Shown: positions 10,761 to 18,662 of the stretch, piece after piece
Position numbering within the stretch: the stretch's first letter is position 1
Layout of the letters: each line of letters begins with the position of its first letter
From: Micromonospora sp. HNM0581
GTDB lineage: Bacteria; Actinomycetota; Actinomycetes; Mycobacteriales; Micromonosporaceae
NCBI RefSeq assembly: GCF_012726175.1
Contig: NZ_JAASAD010000002.1
Span: forward strand, 310,001 to 374,000
Direction: 5' to 3'
Length of the DNA: 64,000 nucleotides
The notes under the pieces: model-generated
What the model saw: the letters and a program-made list of their open reading frames with translations, nothing else
What the model was told of the DNA's origin: nothing
The model's database searches: none
Made by a program: the position numbers and the translations under genes

Positions 10761-12434
10761 GTGCCGCAGCAGGGTCGAGTGATCGCCACCCGCGAGCGTC
10801 CGTCACCCGTGGCCGGGGCGCCCCTGTGGTGTGACGCGCAGGACTTCGGACTCCGGGGTGACGGCGTAACGAACGATCAACCCGCGCTGTCCGCACTCGT
10901 CGACCGCCTCGGTGAGGGATACGCAGCAGACGGCCGGGCGCGCGTCATCTACTGCCCGCCGGGGATCTACTCGATCCGGGACGCCGGCACGATCTGGCGC
11001 AGCGGGGTGTCGCTGATCGGGGCGGGGCCAGGCGCGACCCGGTTCATGTTGAGTAACGAGGGCAACCGTGCCGCCCCGACTCCACTCGCCTACTGGACCA
11101 CGGTGCAGCACGGCGCCGACCGGGAGCGCCACATTGCCGACTGCACCTTCGCCGACTTCGAGATAGACGGCTCAGGTGTGGCGATGGCCGAGTACAGCTA
11201 TCTGGCCAAAGGGCTCGGACTGCAGTACGTCGTGCGGGGTGTCTTCCGCAACCTCTACATCCATCACACCGGTGCCACCGGCCTCGGCTGCGACTTCCTC
11301 CAGGACACCCTGATCGATGGCGTCGTGGTGGTTGGCTGCGGTCGGCTGGACAACGGCGAGGAGATGGGCGGCGCGGGCATCGGCATCGGCATCGGCGGCT
11401 GGGGTGCGGTGGAGCGCTGCACCATCAGCAACTGCACCACCCTCGGCAACGGCACCAACGGGATCTTCCTGGAGTTGCAGAAGCCGCACTGGACGCCTCC
11501 ACGCGGGTACCGCATCGTCGGCTGCCACAGTCAGGCCAACCGGTTCGGCATCTCCGACTGGGGCGCCGACGGGCTGATCGTCTCTGCCTGCACGCTCACC
11601 GAGAACCTGGAGGCCGGGTTCGACGTTTCGGCCAACGGCACGGCCGGTATCGCCGGGCGGGGTGGCATCCTCAGCGACTGCGTGATCGACCGTAACGTCC
11701 GTGACGGCATCAGCGTGGGCAACACCCCCGGGTCGTACACGATCCGGGGCAACCGGATCAGCGGCAACGGCTGGTACGGGTACCACCAGCACGATCTGGG
11801 CAACGGCTACGAGGGTCCGGCATCGGACGTGGTGATTGACAACAACGAGTTCTGGGACAACGGTCTCGACGGGATCCGGGTGGACCGGCCGATGGTCGAC
11901 GCGACGGTGACGAACAACCGGATCCGGAGCAACGGACGGCAGTGCGCCCCGGCGGCCAGCGGCTCCGGCGAGTCGGTGCGGTACGACCGGCGCGGTGTGT
12001 CCGACCGGGCGGCGGTGTGGACGACCGACGGGCACCGCGGGAAGCTGCTCCGAGCGGGGTCCCGACGGGCACTCGTGATCGGCAACACCGGGATGGAGTT
12101 GGAGCTTGCCGATCTCCGGCCGGATGCCGCAATCGCGTGGAACGAGGACGTACCGCCACCCGGGACACGCTACGAGTTGCCGGCCGCGGCACCGGTACGG
12201 GCCGGGATCACGGTGAACGCCCGTTTCGAGTCCGCGACGGTGCGTGGCAACCGGATCTGGGACAGCCACGACGACCCGACGCAGAGATACGGCATGTGGA
12301 TCAGCGATCGGGGCGCCTGCGTCTCGTGTCGGATCGAGGACAACGACCTCGCCGGCAACGCCGAGGCGGCGCTGCGGCTGGACACCCGACCGGTCGGCGG
12401 CCGGTGGGACCGCAACCACGTCGAAGTGGACTGA
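10761..12434 (+). CDS. Right-handed parallel beta-helix protein (pectate-lyase-3 type)
   Basis: 557 aa from GTG 10761, preceded by GGGAGGGG. The N-terminus DAQDFGLRGDGVTNDQPAL (about 22-40) is the entry motif of pectate-lyase-superfamily beta-helix proteins. It is followed by a long series of Asn/Gly-rich coils such as IRGNRISGNGWYGYH, VIDNNEFWDNGLDGIRV and VTNNRIRSNGRQ, typical of PbH1 repeats, interrupted at about 425-475 by a non-repeat segment. No signal peptide or membrane anchor is evident, which is odd for a polysaccharide-binding fold. The likely role is carbohydrate binding or lysis, with substrate unknown. Confidence 0.75.
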   Translation: MPQQGRVIATRERPSPVAGAPLWCDAQDFGLRGDGVTNDQPALSALVDRLGEGYAADGRARVIYCPPGIYSIRDAGTIWRSGVSLIGAGPGATRFMLSNEGNRAAPTPLAYWTTVQHGADRERHIADCTFADFEIDGSGVAMAEYSYLAKGLGLQYVVRGVFRNLYIHHTGATGLGCDFLQDTLIDGVVVVGCGRLDNGEEMGGAGIGIGIGGWGAVERCTISNCTTLGNGTNGIFLELQKPHWTPPRGYRIVGCHSQANRFGISDWGADGLIVSACTLTENLEAGFDVSANGTAGIAGRGGILSDCVIDRNVRDGISVGNTPGSYTIRGNRISGNGWYGYHQHDLGNGYEGPASDVVIDNNEFWDNGLDGIRVDRPMVDATVTNNRIRSNGRQCAPAASGSGESVRYDRRGVSDRAAVWTTDGHRGKLLRAGSRRALVIGNTGMELELADLRPDAAIAWNEDVPPPGTRYELPAAAPVRAGITVNARFESATVRGNRIWDSHDDPTQRYGMWISDRGACVSCRIEDNDLAGNAEAALRLDTRPVGGRWDRNHVEVD

Positions 12435-12440
12435 GGTAGG

Positions 12441-12626
12441 TCAGTCGTCAGGGGAGACCGAGTTGGCCTCCGCGTGCCGGACACGCAGCCGGGTCCGGAT
12501 CTCCTCCGGGGTGTACGCGCGTCGCCGCCGTTCCGCCCGGGCGATCACCACGCCGGAGGCTGCGACACCGGCCAGACCGGCCAAACCGAGGACCTTCCAC
12601 CACCGCACCCGTCGCCGCATCCGCAT
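12441..12626 (-). CDS. Small single-pass membrane protein
   Basis: 61 aa from ATG 12626 (a second Met follows two codons later). The layout is a basic N-terminus MRMRRRVRWWK, a hydrophobic helix at about 12-29 (VLGLAGLAGVAASGVVIA), then a charged tail with RRRAYTPEEIRTRLRVRHAE, ending SPDD. The type-I-like arrangement suggests an inner-membrane anchor. No family is recognised. The start lies within an inverted repeat shared with the divergent gene, so the two may be co-regulated. Confidence 0.6.
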   Translation of the reverse strand: MRMRRRVRWWKVLGLAGLAGVAASGVVIARAERRRRAYTPEEIRTRLRVRHAEANSVSPDD

Positions 12627-12642
12627 AGGGTAGTCCCCTATG
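12624..12642. promoter_or_regulatory. Inverted repeat containing both divergent start codons
   Basis: CATAGGGTAGTCCCCTATG has 7-base arms and a 5-base centre. The left arm begins with the complement of the ATG of the small membrane protein; the right arm ends with the ATG of the 12,640 gene. Only 13 bases separate the two start codons. TAGGGT (12,626-12,631) is a plausible -10 element giving a leaderless transcript starting at ATG 12,640. Confidence 0.55.
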
Positions 12643-13299
12643 AGTATCAGCCTGGACGAGGCGGTGGAGCTGACCCGGACCGGCGATCTGTGGGTCTTCC
12701 GTGGCCGCAGCGTGCCCGACCGGGCCATCCAGCTGACCACCAACAGCCCGGTCAACCATGTCGGCATGGCCGTGGTGCTCGACGACATGCCGCCGCTGAT
12801 GTGGCATGCAGAGCTGGGCCGGTCGCTGCCGGATCTGTGGACCGGCACCCACCAACGTGGGGTGCAACTGCACGACCTGCGGGACGCTGCCTGCGTCTGG
12901 GCCAACCGGTACGGCCAACGTGGTTGGCTGCGCCAGCTCGAACCGCCAGCCGACGCGGAGATGGAGCGGTCGGTGCTACGGACAATTGCCCGGCTGGACG
13001 GCACACCGTTCCCGTCCACGGCTCAGCTTGTCTGGCGCTGGTTGCGTGGCCGGGTGCCGTCGCCGCGGTCACCGCGGTCGGTGGTCCACCGACCTGCTCC
13101 GGCCGCGCGGGAGCTGGCCCTGGAGACCGCGTACTGCGCGGAGGTGGTCGCGGTCACCTACGAGGCGATGGGTCTGTTGCCGGCCGGGCGTCGACCGAAC
13201 TGGTACGACCCGGGCCGGTTCTGGAGCGGCGACGACCTGGGTCTGCACGGCGGTGTCCGGCTGGGTAGTGAAATCGAGGTGCGGATCCCGCCGCGTTGA
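12640..13299 (+). CDS. Permuted papain-like (YiiX/LRAT-type NlpC/P60) protein
   Basis: 219 aa from ATG 12640. The N-terminal half has GDLWVFRGRS (about 15-24) then NSPVNHVGMAVVLDD (about 37-51), with a conserved His. The C-terminal half has TAYCAEVVAVTYEAMGLLP (about 164-182), with the candidate nucleophile Cys. His before Cys is the circularly permuted order of the YiiX/YaeF/LRAT group, whose members are amidases, peptidases or acyltransferases. No signal peptide is seen. The pairing with a divergent small membrane protein is noteworthy. Substrate unknown. Confidence 0.65.
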   Translation: MSISLDEAVELTRTGDLWVFRGRSVPDRAIQLTTNSPVNHVGMAVVLDDMPPLMWHAELGRSLPDLWTGTHQRGVQLHDLRDAACVWANRYGQRGWLRQLEPPADAEMERSVLRTIARLDGTPFPSTAQLVWRWLRGRVPSPRSPRSVVHRPAPAARELALETAYCAEVVAVTYEAMGLLPAGRRPNWYDPGRFWSGDDLGLHGGVRLGSEIEVRIPPR

Positions 13300-13336
13300 G
13301 GTTTCGGGCTGATGCGCCCCGGCAATTGCTTGCGGC

Positions 13337-13726
13337 GTGACCGCTTCCACCGATCTCGACCTGCTCACCGACTTCTTCGACCGGTACGGTGTGGCGTTGA
13401 TCGTCGGGGACCTGCCGACGATCACCGGTTGTTACGCCCTGCCTGGGCTGGTGGTGGCTGACACCTACAGTTTCTCGTTCAGTTCCGCGGCCGCCGTCGC
13501 GTTGTCCTTCGTGGGCGCCGCGCCGGACTACACCGAGCTTGAGTTGGTCGCGGCGCACGCCGGCATCGAGCAGGTACAGCAGGTTTCGTCGCTGCTGGTG
13601 GAGGTGGCGGTGCGCTGGGAGTTCCTGGACAGCCAGGGCCGGCAGGTATCCGGTGAACGGTACCGCTACCTGCTGCGCAGCACCGAGCAGGGGCCGGCCA
13701 TCTGCACCGTCGTGCGAACGGGCTGA
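13337..13726 (+). CDS. NTF2-like/SnoaL-like fold protein
   Basis: 129 aa from GTG 13337. An N-terminal helix DLDLLTDFFDRYGVALIVGD is followed by LPTITGCYALPGLVVAD and a long curved-sheet region ending with SGERYRYLLRSTEQGPAICTVV, a layout typical of the NTF2-like superfamily (often about 130 aa). Members include small enzymes, binding proteins and subunits of larger systems. No catalytic residues can be assigned. It stands alone between the papain-like protein and the CBM2-like genes. Confidence 0.55.
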   Translation: MTASTDLDLLTDFFDRYGVALIVGDLPTITGCYALPGLVVADTYSFSFSSAAAVALSFVGAAPDYTELELVAAHAGIEQVQQVSSLLVEVAVRWEFLDSQGRQVSGERYRYLLRSTEQGPAICTVVRTG

Positions 13727-13876
13727 ACACCGGTACGACGGTGACACCGCCCGGCCACAGGGCGTAGAGGCGTCCGTCATGCCGGCCGGGTCGGACCTCT
13801 CTTGCCCCGTCCCCGTTTCGCAGCCGGCTGTGGCCTGACTAGGCTGTCGCGTCGGCGACGACGAGTGGGGACCTCA

Positions 13877-14683
13877 ATGTCAGAGCGGCCGTCCGGTCAA
13901 GCGCGTGACGATGTCACGGGGAACCAGATCGGTGATTCCGATGGAGGAGTACCTGCCTCCGGTGACCAGAGTGACGACGCCGCCGGTGGTGGTCACCTGT
14001 CCCGGGTCATCGCCTCCGCGCCCTGGGTGGTGGTGCTCGTCGGTGTCGCGGTACTGACGGTGTTGATGGTGGCAGCGCTGCTGTCGTTCCGCGGGCCGGA
14101 GCGTCCGGCGGCGTGGACACCGGGCGATCCGATCACCCTGCCCACAGTCACCGGTGGGAGTGCGGAGCCCGTGCCCACGGCACGGCCAAGTGTGTCTCCG
14201 GGGGTCTCGATCTCCGCCACGCCGACGGCTTCGGTCACTCCGACCGGCTCATCGACGCCTTCCGGGTCACCGGCACCGGCCGATGACCCGCCGGCCACCA
14301 CCGCGCCGGTGAGCGACGACGCCACGACCGCTCCCGCCCCGGTGCCGCCGGCGGAGGAGGGTGCGGCCCTGACCGCCAGCTACCAGGTGCAGGACAGCGG
14401 CGCGGACTACGTCGAGGCCGGGTTGCTGGTGCGTAACGGTACCGCTCGGTCGGCGGACTGGCAGGTGGAGTTGCGCTTCAACGGCGGGGTCACCGGCATC
14501 CGTGCCTCCAGCGGCCCAGGTGTGTCGGTGACCATCAGAGGTAGCGGTTGGTACCTGCTCAGCGGCACCGGACAGTTGGACGCCGGTGCGCAGCAGTCGG
14601 TGGATCTGCGGCTCACCAGGTCCGGCGGCGGTGAGCACCCGGCACAGTGCACCGTCAACGGCCTCGCGTGCCGGGTGAACTGA
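13877..14683 (+). CDS. Membrane-anchored protein with CBM2-like C-terminal domain
   Basis: 268 aa from ATG 13877. A cytoplasmic N-terminus of about 50 residues precedes one transmembrane helix (APWVVVLVGVAVLTVLMVAA, about 52-71). A Pro/Thr/Ser linker of about 80 residues follows, then a CBM2-like beta-sandwich (about 165-268) beginning ALTASYQVQDSG and closing with the Cys pair CTVNGLAC. The aromatic residues used for cellulose or chitin binding are mostly missing, so carbohydrate binding is uncertain. The next gene has the same architecture, indicating duplication. Confidence 0.65.
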   Translation: MSERPSGQARDDVTGNQIGDSDGGVPASGDQSDDAAGGGHLSRVIASAPWVVVLVGVAVLTVLMVAALLSFRGPERPAAWTPGDPITLPTVTGGSAEPVPTARPSVSPGVSISATPTASVTPTGSSTPSGSPAPADDPPATTAPVSDDATTAPAPVPPAEEGAALTASYQVQDSGADYVEAGLLVRNGTARSADWQVELRFNGGVTGIRASSGPGVSVTIRGSGWYLLSGTGQLDAGAQQSVDLRLTRSGGGEHPAQCTVNGLACRVN

Positions 14684-14773
14684 TCGGACTGAAAGGACAG
14701 TCGGCTATCCGTCGGACTTTCCGCCTCGGCCGTAGATCGTTATCCTTGCCGGGGTCGCCCGCTGAGGAGAGAA

Positions 14774-15520
14774 ATGTCCGGCATGCGTCGCGCTTCTCGT
14801 CAATCCCCATTTCCAGGCTCCAATGCGGTGGCGTCTTCACCGTGGATCGTGGTGTCGATCGGTGTCGCCGTCATGCTGGTGCTGTTCGTCATCGCGATCG
14901 GCGCGTACCGGGGGCCCGGGCCGAATTTTGAACCGGTGCCGCCGGGAGCACCACCGGTCGCCGCCGCACCGATACCGGAGCGGGCCTCGTCGGCGGGGTG
15001 GGAGTTTCCGGTGCCGCCGTCCCTGGCGGTGCCGGGGCTGTCCCCGCGGCGGTCCGACTCACCGAGTCCTACCCCCGACGGGACGCCCGCCCCCGATGCG
15101 CCGCCGACCGGAACGGCGTCGGTGGCGGCACCGCCATCACCGGCACCGCCATCACCGGTGCCGGTGCCGTCGGCGTCGACGTCATCGCGTCCGGCGGCGT
15201 CCCCGGCATCACTCGATGCGCGCTACCGGATCATGCAGACGTTCCATGGTGGCTTCATCGCCGAGGTGAACATCCGCAACACCTCGCGCAACAACCTGAG
15301 CTGGGTGGCCCGCATCGACTATCCGGGTGGCCGGGTGGTGACAGCCTGGTTGGAGGGCGTGCCGCAGGGCACCTTCAACGGCGATGGCGGCGTGCTCACC
15401 TACCGCAGCGGGCCGGAGCTGGCACCGGGCACATCCGTGCAGCTGCGTTTCCACATCGAGGCTGGCCGTTCCCGGCCGGCGAGCTGCACCGTTTCGGGAC
15501 AGGTCTGCGCCGACAGCTGA
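14774..15520 (+). CDS. Membrane-anchored CBM2-like protein, paralogue of the preceding gene
   Basis: 248 aa from ATG 14774, with GAGGAGAG about 3-10 bases upstream. The order is a short basic N-terminus, a transmembrane helix (SPWIVVSIGVAVMLVLFVIA, about 22-41), a long Pro/Ala/Ser linker, and a CBM2-like domain (about 153-248) with SLDARYRIMQTFHGGFIAEV, NTSRNNLSWVARIDYPGG and the terminal Cys pair CTVSGQVC. The membrane helices of the two paralogues share SPWIV/APWVV and VGVAV/IGVAV. It retains more of the CBM2 core than its neighbour. Role: surface protein, ligand unknown. Confidence 0.65.
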   Translation: MSGMRRASRQSPFPGSNAVASSPWIVVSIGVAVMLVLFVIAIGAYRGPGPNFEPVPPGAPPVAAAPIPERASSAGWEFPVPPSLAVPGLSPRRSDSPSPTPDGTPAPDAPPTGTASVAAPPSPAPPSPVPVPSASTSSRPAASPASLDARYRIMQTFHGGFIAEVNIRNTSRNNLSWVARIDYPGGRVVTAWLEGVPQGTFNGDGGVLTYRSGPELAPGTSVQLRFHIEAGRSRPASCTVSGQVCADS

Positions 15521-15777
15521 TCGCCTGCTGCCGTCCAGTGTGGGTCGGCCGTGGGCTTCTCCGTCGGTGAAGCGACGTCGGCTGACGCCGCGGATCGCTT
15601 GCTTGCGCAAGACACTGCCGCGTAGCGCGGACATTCGCAAGGCATGCAGAGTGTTTCGGCAAGGGCTAGCGTGCGGGCCAATATGGACAGTCCGGCGGCA
15701 AGGCAGATCAGGATGAGGGCACGGTCCTCGGCCCCGGCCACCGGGAACGCGGTGGCGTGCGCCTTGGGGACGTCGGC
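15521..15777. other. Gap beside the Tn3 relic
   Basis: No gene recognised. A minus-strand frame continues here from the Tn3 relic (with a hydrophobic run ILICLAAGLSILARTLALAE), but it matches no family I know and then runs antisense through the preceding gene. Confidence 0.4.
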
Positions 15778-16527
15778 GGCGTGCCGTATCAGGCCCTCCA
15801 TCATCGCCGCTACCTCCGACGATCCGAACTTCTTCGAGTCGCTGGCGCAGGCGGTGCCGGCGCCCCACCAGCGCGGGTCCCGCTCGCGCAGCGTCGCGCC
15901 GACCACCGCGCCGACCACCGCGCCGACCACCGCGGCGATCGCGCGGCGCAGGCCGTCGCGGTTGACGAACAGGTGCCGGGTGCGGCGTAGCCGCGCCTCG
16001 GTGACGCCGTGGTCGCCGGAGTGCACGATCCGCTTCACACCGATGTTCGTGCCGAGTGCGAACAGCACCAGCAGCAGCCGCTTGCGTAGCTCGGCAGCTG
16101 GCAGGTGGTCACGGGTGGCGATCGACGCGAACTCGGTGTGCAGGCCGGTGAGCCAGTCGGTCTCCTTGAGCACGTCGAGCAGGCTGACCACGCCCCACCG
16201 GCGGATCACCTCGTCCTTGAGCGCGTCCAGGTTCGCCGGCACCGGCTGGGCCGGCTGCTTCGACACTGATCCACACCTGGCCCTTGCGGATGCCGATTGT
16301 GGTGCCGGCGGCCCGGCCTGCATCGCCTCGGCCCACCTTGCCAGGGACGCATCCAGGCGGGTGCGCAGGGCGGTGACGAACTCGGTCGGGTCGGTCGGCT
16401 GCGCGATCGCGGTGTAGTGCATGTCGCGGTGTAGGTCGAAGTCGACCGGCAGGTCCGCCTCCGGGTTGCGCCACGCCCGGGCGCCGACGACCCAGATCTC
16501 CCGGCGGCGCAGCGTCGCGGTCTTCGT
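15778..16527 (-). pseudogene. tnpA: Tn3-family transposase relic
   Basis: About 250 codons resemble the central part of Tn3 TnpA: LRRREIWVVGARAWRNPEAD, then LDALKDEVIRRWGVVSLLDV, KRLLLVLFALGTNIGVKRIV, and DPRWWGAGTACASDSKKFGS. Decay signs are clear. Between about 16,250 and 16,311 the family motif continues only in another frame (TIGIRKGQVWISVE), implying two compensating frameshifts. At about 15,820 KKFGS joins directly to SEVAAMMEGLIRH, so about 45 residues holding an active-site segment are deleted. A 12-base unit repeated three times (15,901-15,936) adds VVGAVVGA. Both ends of the gene are missing and no terminal repeats were found. Confidence 0.85.
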
Positions 16528-16655
16528 GCAGCGGTAGTGCCGCGCCGGGAACACGACGCGCACATGCCTCGGCCCCGCCGGTCCGATCCGTGTGGATCGT
16601 CCCGGCGGGGCCGAAGTCCCGTCACCTTGGTCCGGCGGAGCCGGCACCGTGTCGA

Positions 16656-18338
16656 TCAGCCGAAGCAGTTCGGGATCGGGGTCGGGATACCGGCGCAGTT
16701 GGTCGGCTTGTTGGCCGTGATGGCCGACTTGTCGTCCACTTTCACATTGCTGAGGAAGCTGAACACGCCGCCGGGAGCGAGGGTGGCGAAGTTGTGCGAC
16801 ACCTTCGTCTTCTGCAGGTCGATCTCACCGGCCACGGTGAAGATGCCTCCACCGATGCCCAGCGGGCCGACCGCCCGGTTGCCGCTGATCTCGCTGTGGC
16901 GGAAGGTTGCCGCACCGGCGACGTTGAACACGCCGGCACCGAAGAAGCCCGCCTTGTTCTCCACGATCTTGCTTTCCGTGACGTTGGCGATGGCCCGGAA
17001 GCCGAGCGCCAGACCGCCGCCGACGCCGGCCGTGGTGTTCTTGGCGACCTCGGCGTGCGCCAGCTCGACGGTGCTGTCGTCGCCCGCGGCGGTGACACCG
17101 GCGCCGGCCAGGACAGCGGTGTTGCCGACGATCTTCGTGTACTTCACGGTGGTGTTGCCCTGGATGTCCAGCAGGCCGCCACCGAAACCGAGAGCCTCGT
17201 TGCCGGTGATCTCGGCCTTCTCGATCAGGACGGTGCCACCGTCGATGTCCCGCCGGAAGATGAACGCGGCACCGTTGGCCACGCCACCGCCGCCGATGAT
17301 GGCGTCGTTGTTGAGGACCCTCGACTCGCCGACCCGCAGGACGCCGGCGTTGAAGATTCCGCCGCCGTAGAGGAAGGCGGTGTTGTCGGCGACCGTGGTG
17401 TGGTGCAGGCTGGCCTTACCGAAGTTGGCCAGGCCACCCCCGACACCGCCGGCCTGGTTGGCGACGATGTGCGTCTCCTCGAACGAGGCGCTGCCGCCGG
17501 GCTGGACGAGTACGCCGCCGCCGTCGTTCGACAACGGGTCGACGAGCGTCGACGGGGCGCTGTCGGCCTTGGCCTTGAGCGCGATGCCCTTCGGCGTGGC
17601 CTGGAGCAGCGGCAGGTACTCCTTCTTGGCCTCGGCGGCCTTGGTCGCCTCGACCGAGTTGGAGAACCGTGACCAGACCGCTTCCGGCGTTTCGTTGTTG
17701 ATCGGCAGTGCCCGGGTCTGGCCGTTCTTGATGGTCAGGCCCTTGACGGTCAGGTTGCCGCCCCGTCCCACGTTGAGGATCCGGAACTCCGCCGCTGTGG
17801 CGTCCCGGGTGATCGTGGTGTCGTGTCCCTTGAGGACGACATTCTCGGTGATGACCGGAAGTCCGTTGGGACCGGTGAGGTCGTGGCCGGCGTCGGACCG
17901 GGTCAGCTTGTAGGTGCACCCCTTGGCCAGGTTCAGCACCCCGCCGTGGTTCTCGTTGGCGAAGATCAGTGCCTGGATCAGCCTGTCGCTGTCGCAGGGC
18001 ACATCCTTGCCCTTCTGTGGGGGGACGGGCATCCCCCGGTCGTCGCGGTTGTCCCGGCCGTGGTCGTCGCCGCGGTCGGCCTGCCCGGGTGCGCCCTTCT
18101 TGCCCGCAGGTGCTGCGGGTGCCGCGGCAGGCCGGTCTTCGTCCTGGCTGACCTGCTGGGCGGTGGACCACCGCAGGCCATCGGTGCCGACCGCTCCGGC
18201 GCCGGTGGCGACTCCGACGGCGGCGATGCTGACCACGCCGGTGAGCCCGGCGACGCCACTGGCCAGCCAGAGCTTACGACGCCGTCTGGGCGTCGCCTCC
18301 GGCTCGCTGGCGTTGTTCTTAGCTGCGTAGTTGGACAT
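16656..18338 (-). CDS. Secreted beta-helix protein A
   Basis: 560 aa. ATG 18338 was chosen because its distance from conserved upstream blocks equals that of the paralogue at 20237. RRRRKLW and a hydrophobic stretch (LASGVAGLTGVVSIAAVGVA) form an uncleaved or cleavable export signal. A charged linker leads to DVPCDSDRLIQALIFANENH, then a right-handed beta-helix with repeated GGG motifs (GGGLANFGKASLHHTTVADN, YGGGIFNAGVLRV, IGGGGVANGAAF), as in Pmp/PbH1 surface proteins. It ends NKPTNCAG...PNCFG, sharing a Cys-containing tail with the paralogue. Probably an exported surface protein; function unknown. Confidence 0.8.
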   Translation of the reverse strand: MSNYAAKNNASEPEATPRRRRKLWLASGVAGLTGVVSIAAVGVATGAGAVGTDGLRWSTAQQVSQDEDRPAAAPAAPAGKKGAPGQADRGDDHGRDNRDDRGMPVPPQKGKDVPCDSDRLIQALIFANENHGGVLNLAKGCTYKLTRSDAGHDLTGPNGLPVITENVVLKGHDTTITRDATAAEFRILNVGRGGNLTVKGLTIKNGQTRALPINNETPEAVWSRFSNSVEATKAAEAKKEYLPLLQATPKGIALKAKADSAPSTLVDPLSNDGGGVLVQPGGSASFEETHIVANQAGGVGGGLANFGKASLHHTTVADNTAFLYGGGIFNAGVLRVGESRVLNNDAIIGGGGVANGAAFIFRRDIDGGTVLIEKAEITGNEALGFGGGLLDIQGNTTVKYTKIVGNTAVLAGAGVTAAGDDSTVELAHAEVAKNTTAGVGGGLALGFRAIANVTESKIVENKAGFFGAGVFNVAGAATFRHSEISGNRAVGPLGIGGGIFTVAGEIDLQKTKVSHNFATLAPGGVFSFLSNVKVDDKSAITANKPTNCAGIPTPIPNCFG

Positions 18339-18399
18339 CGGAGCTCTCTGCCCTCTCGTCGTACCAGACAGGGTCGTCACGCACAGGCGAGCGTCCCCT

Positions 18400-18418
18400 G
18401 CTACAAATCGGTTGTAGC
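18400..18418. promoter_or_regulatory. Palindrome in the beta-helix A promoter module
   Basis: GCTACAAATCGGTTGTAGC: 7-base arms around 5 bases, centred 71 bases upstream of the start. Further blocks ACCGTATGAGAG (18,429) and GCATT (18,477) recur upstream of the paralogue at the same spacing. A regulator-binding site is inferred. Confidence 0.6.
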
Positions 18419-18575
18419 TCCCATAAACACCGTATGAGAGGTTTCCTCGCCTCGGACCCTTATCGGAAAAAAACCCGCATTCGGTACGCGCGCCGTCAGT
18501 GGCCCCAGGTCCACGCGCACCGGCACGCCGTGGTGACTTCCGCCCGGAAGGGCGATGAGCGCGGTGACGGAGGGT

Positions 18576-18614
18576 GGGGCTCCTCCACGCCGCCGTGCGG
18601 CACGGAGGAGCCCC
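18576..18614 (-). terminator. Terminator after beta-helix B
   Basis: GGGGCTCCTCC (18,576-18,586) pairs with GGAGGAGCCCC (18,604-18,614). It is placed about 50 bases past the stop of the beta-helix B gene (minus strand) and upstream of the A promoter. Confidence 0.7.
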
Positions 18615-18662
18615 TCTATGTGGTGGTGCTGTCCTGTTACCTGTCGCTCGCCTCGACGATGG

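Noticed and set aside
11172-12419. A 415-codon minus-strand frame opposite the beta-helix gene
   Set aside because: Its repetitive Val/Asp/Pro-rich composition mirrors the beta-helix coils on the other strand.
15521-15777. Minus-strand continuation of the Tn3 relic as a possible membrane protein
   Set aside because: The hydrophobic run has no start, no family similarity and continues antisense through the neighbouring gene.
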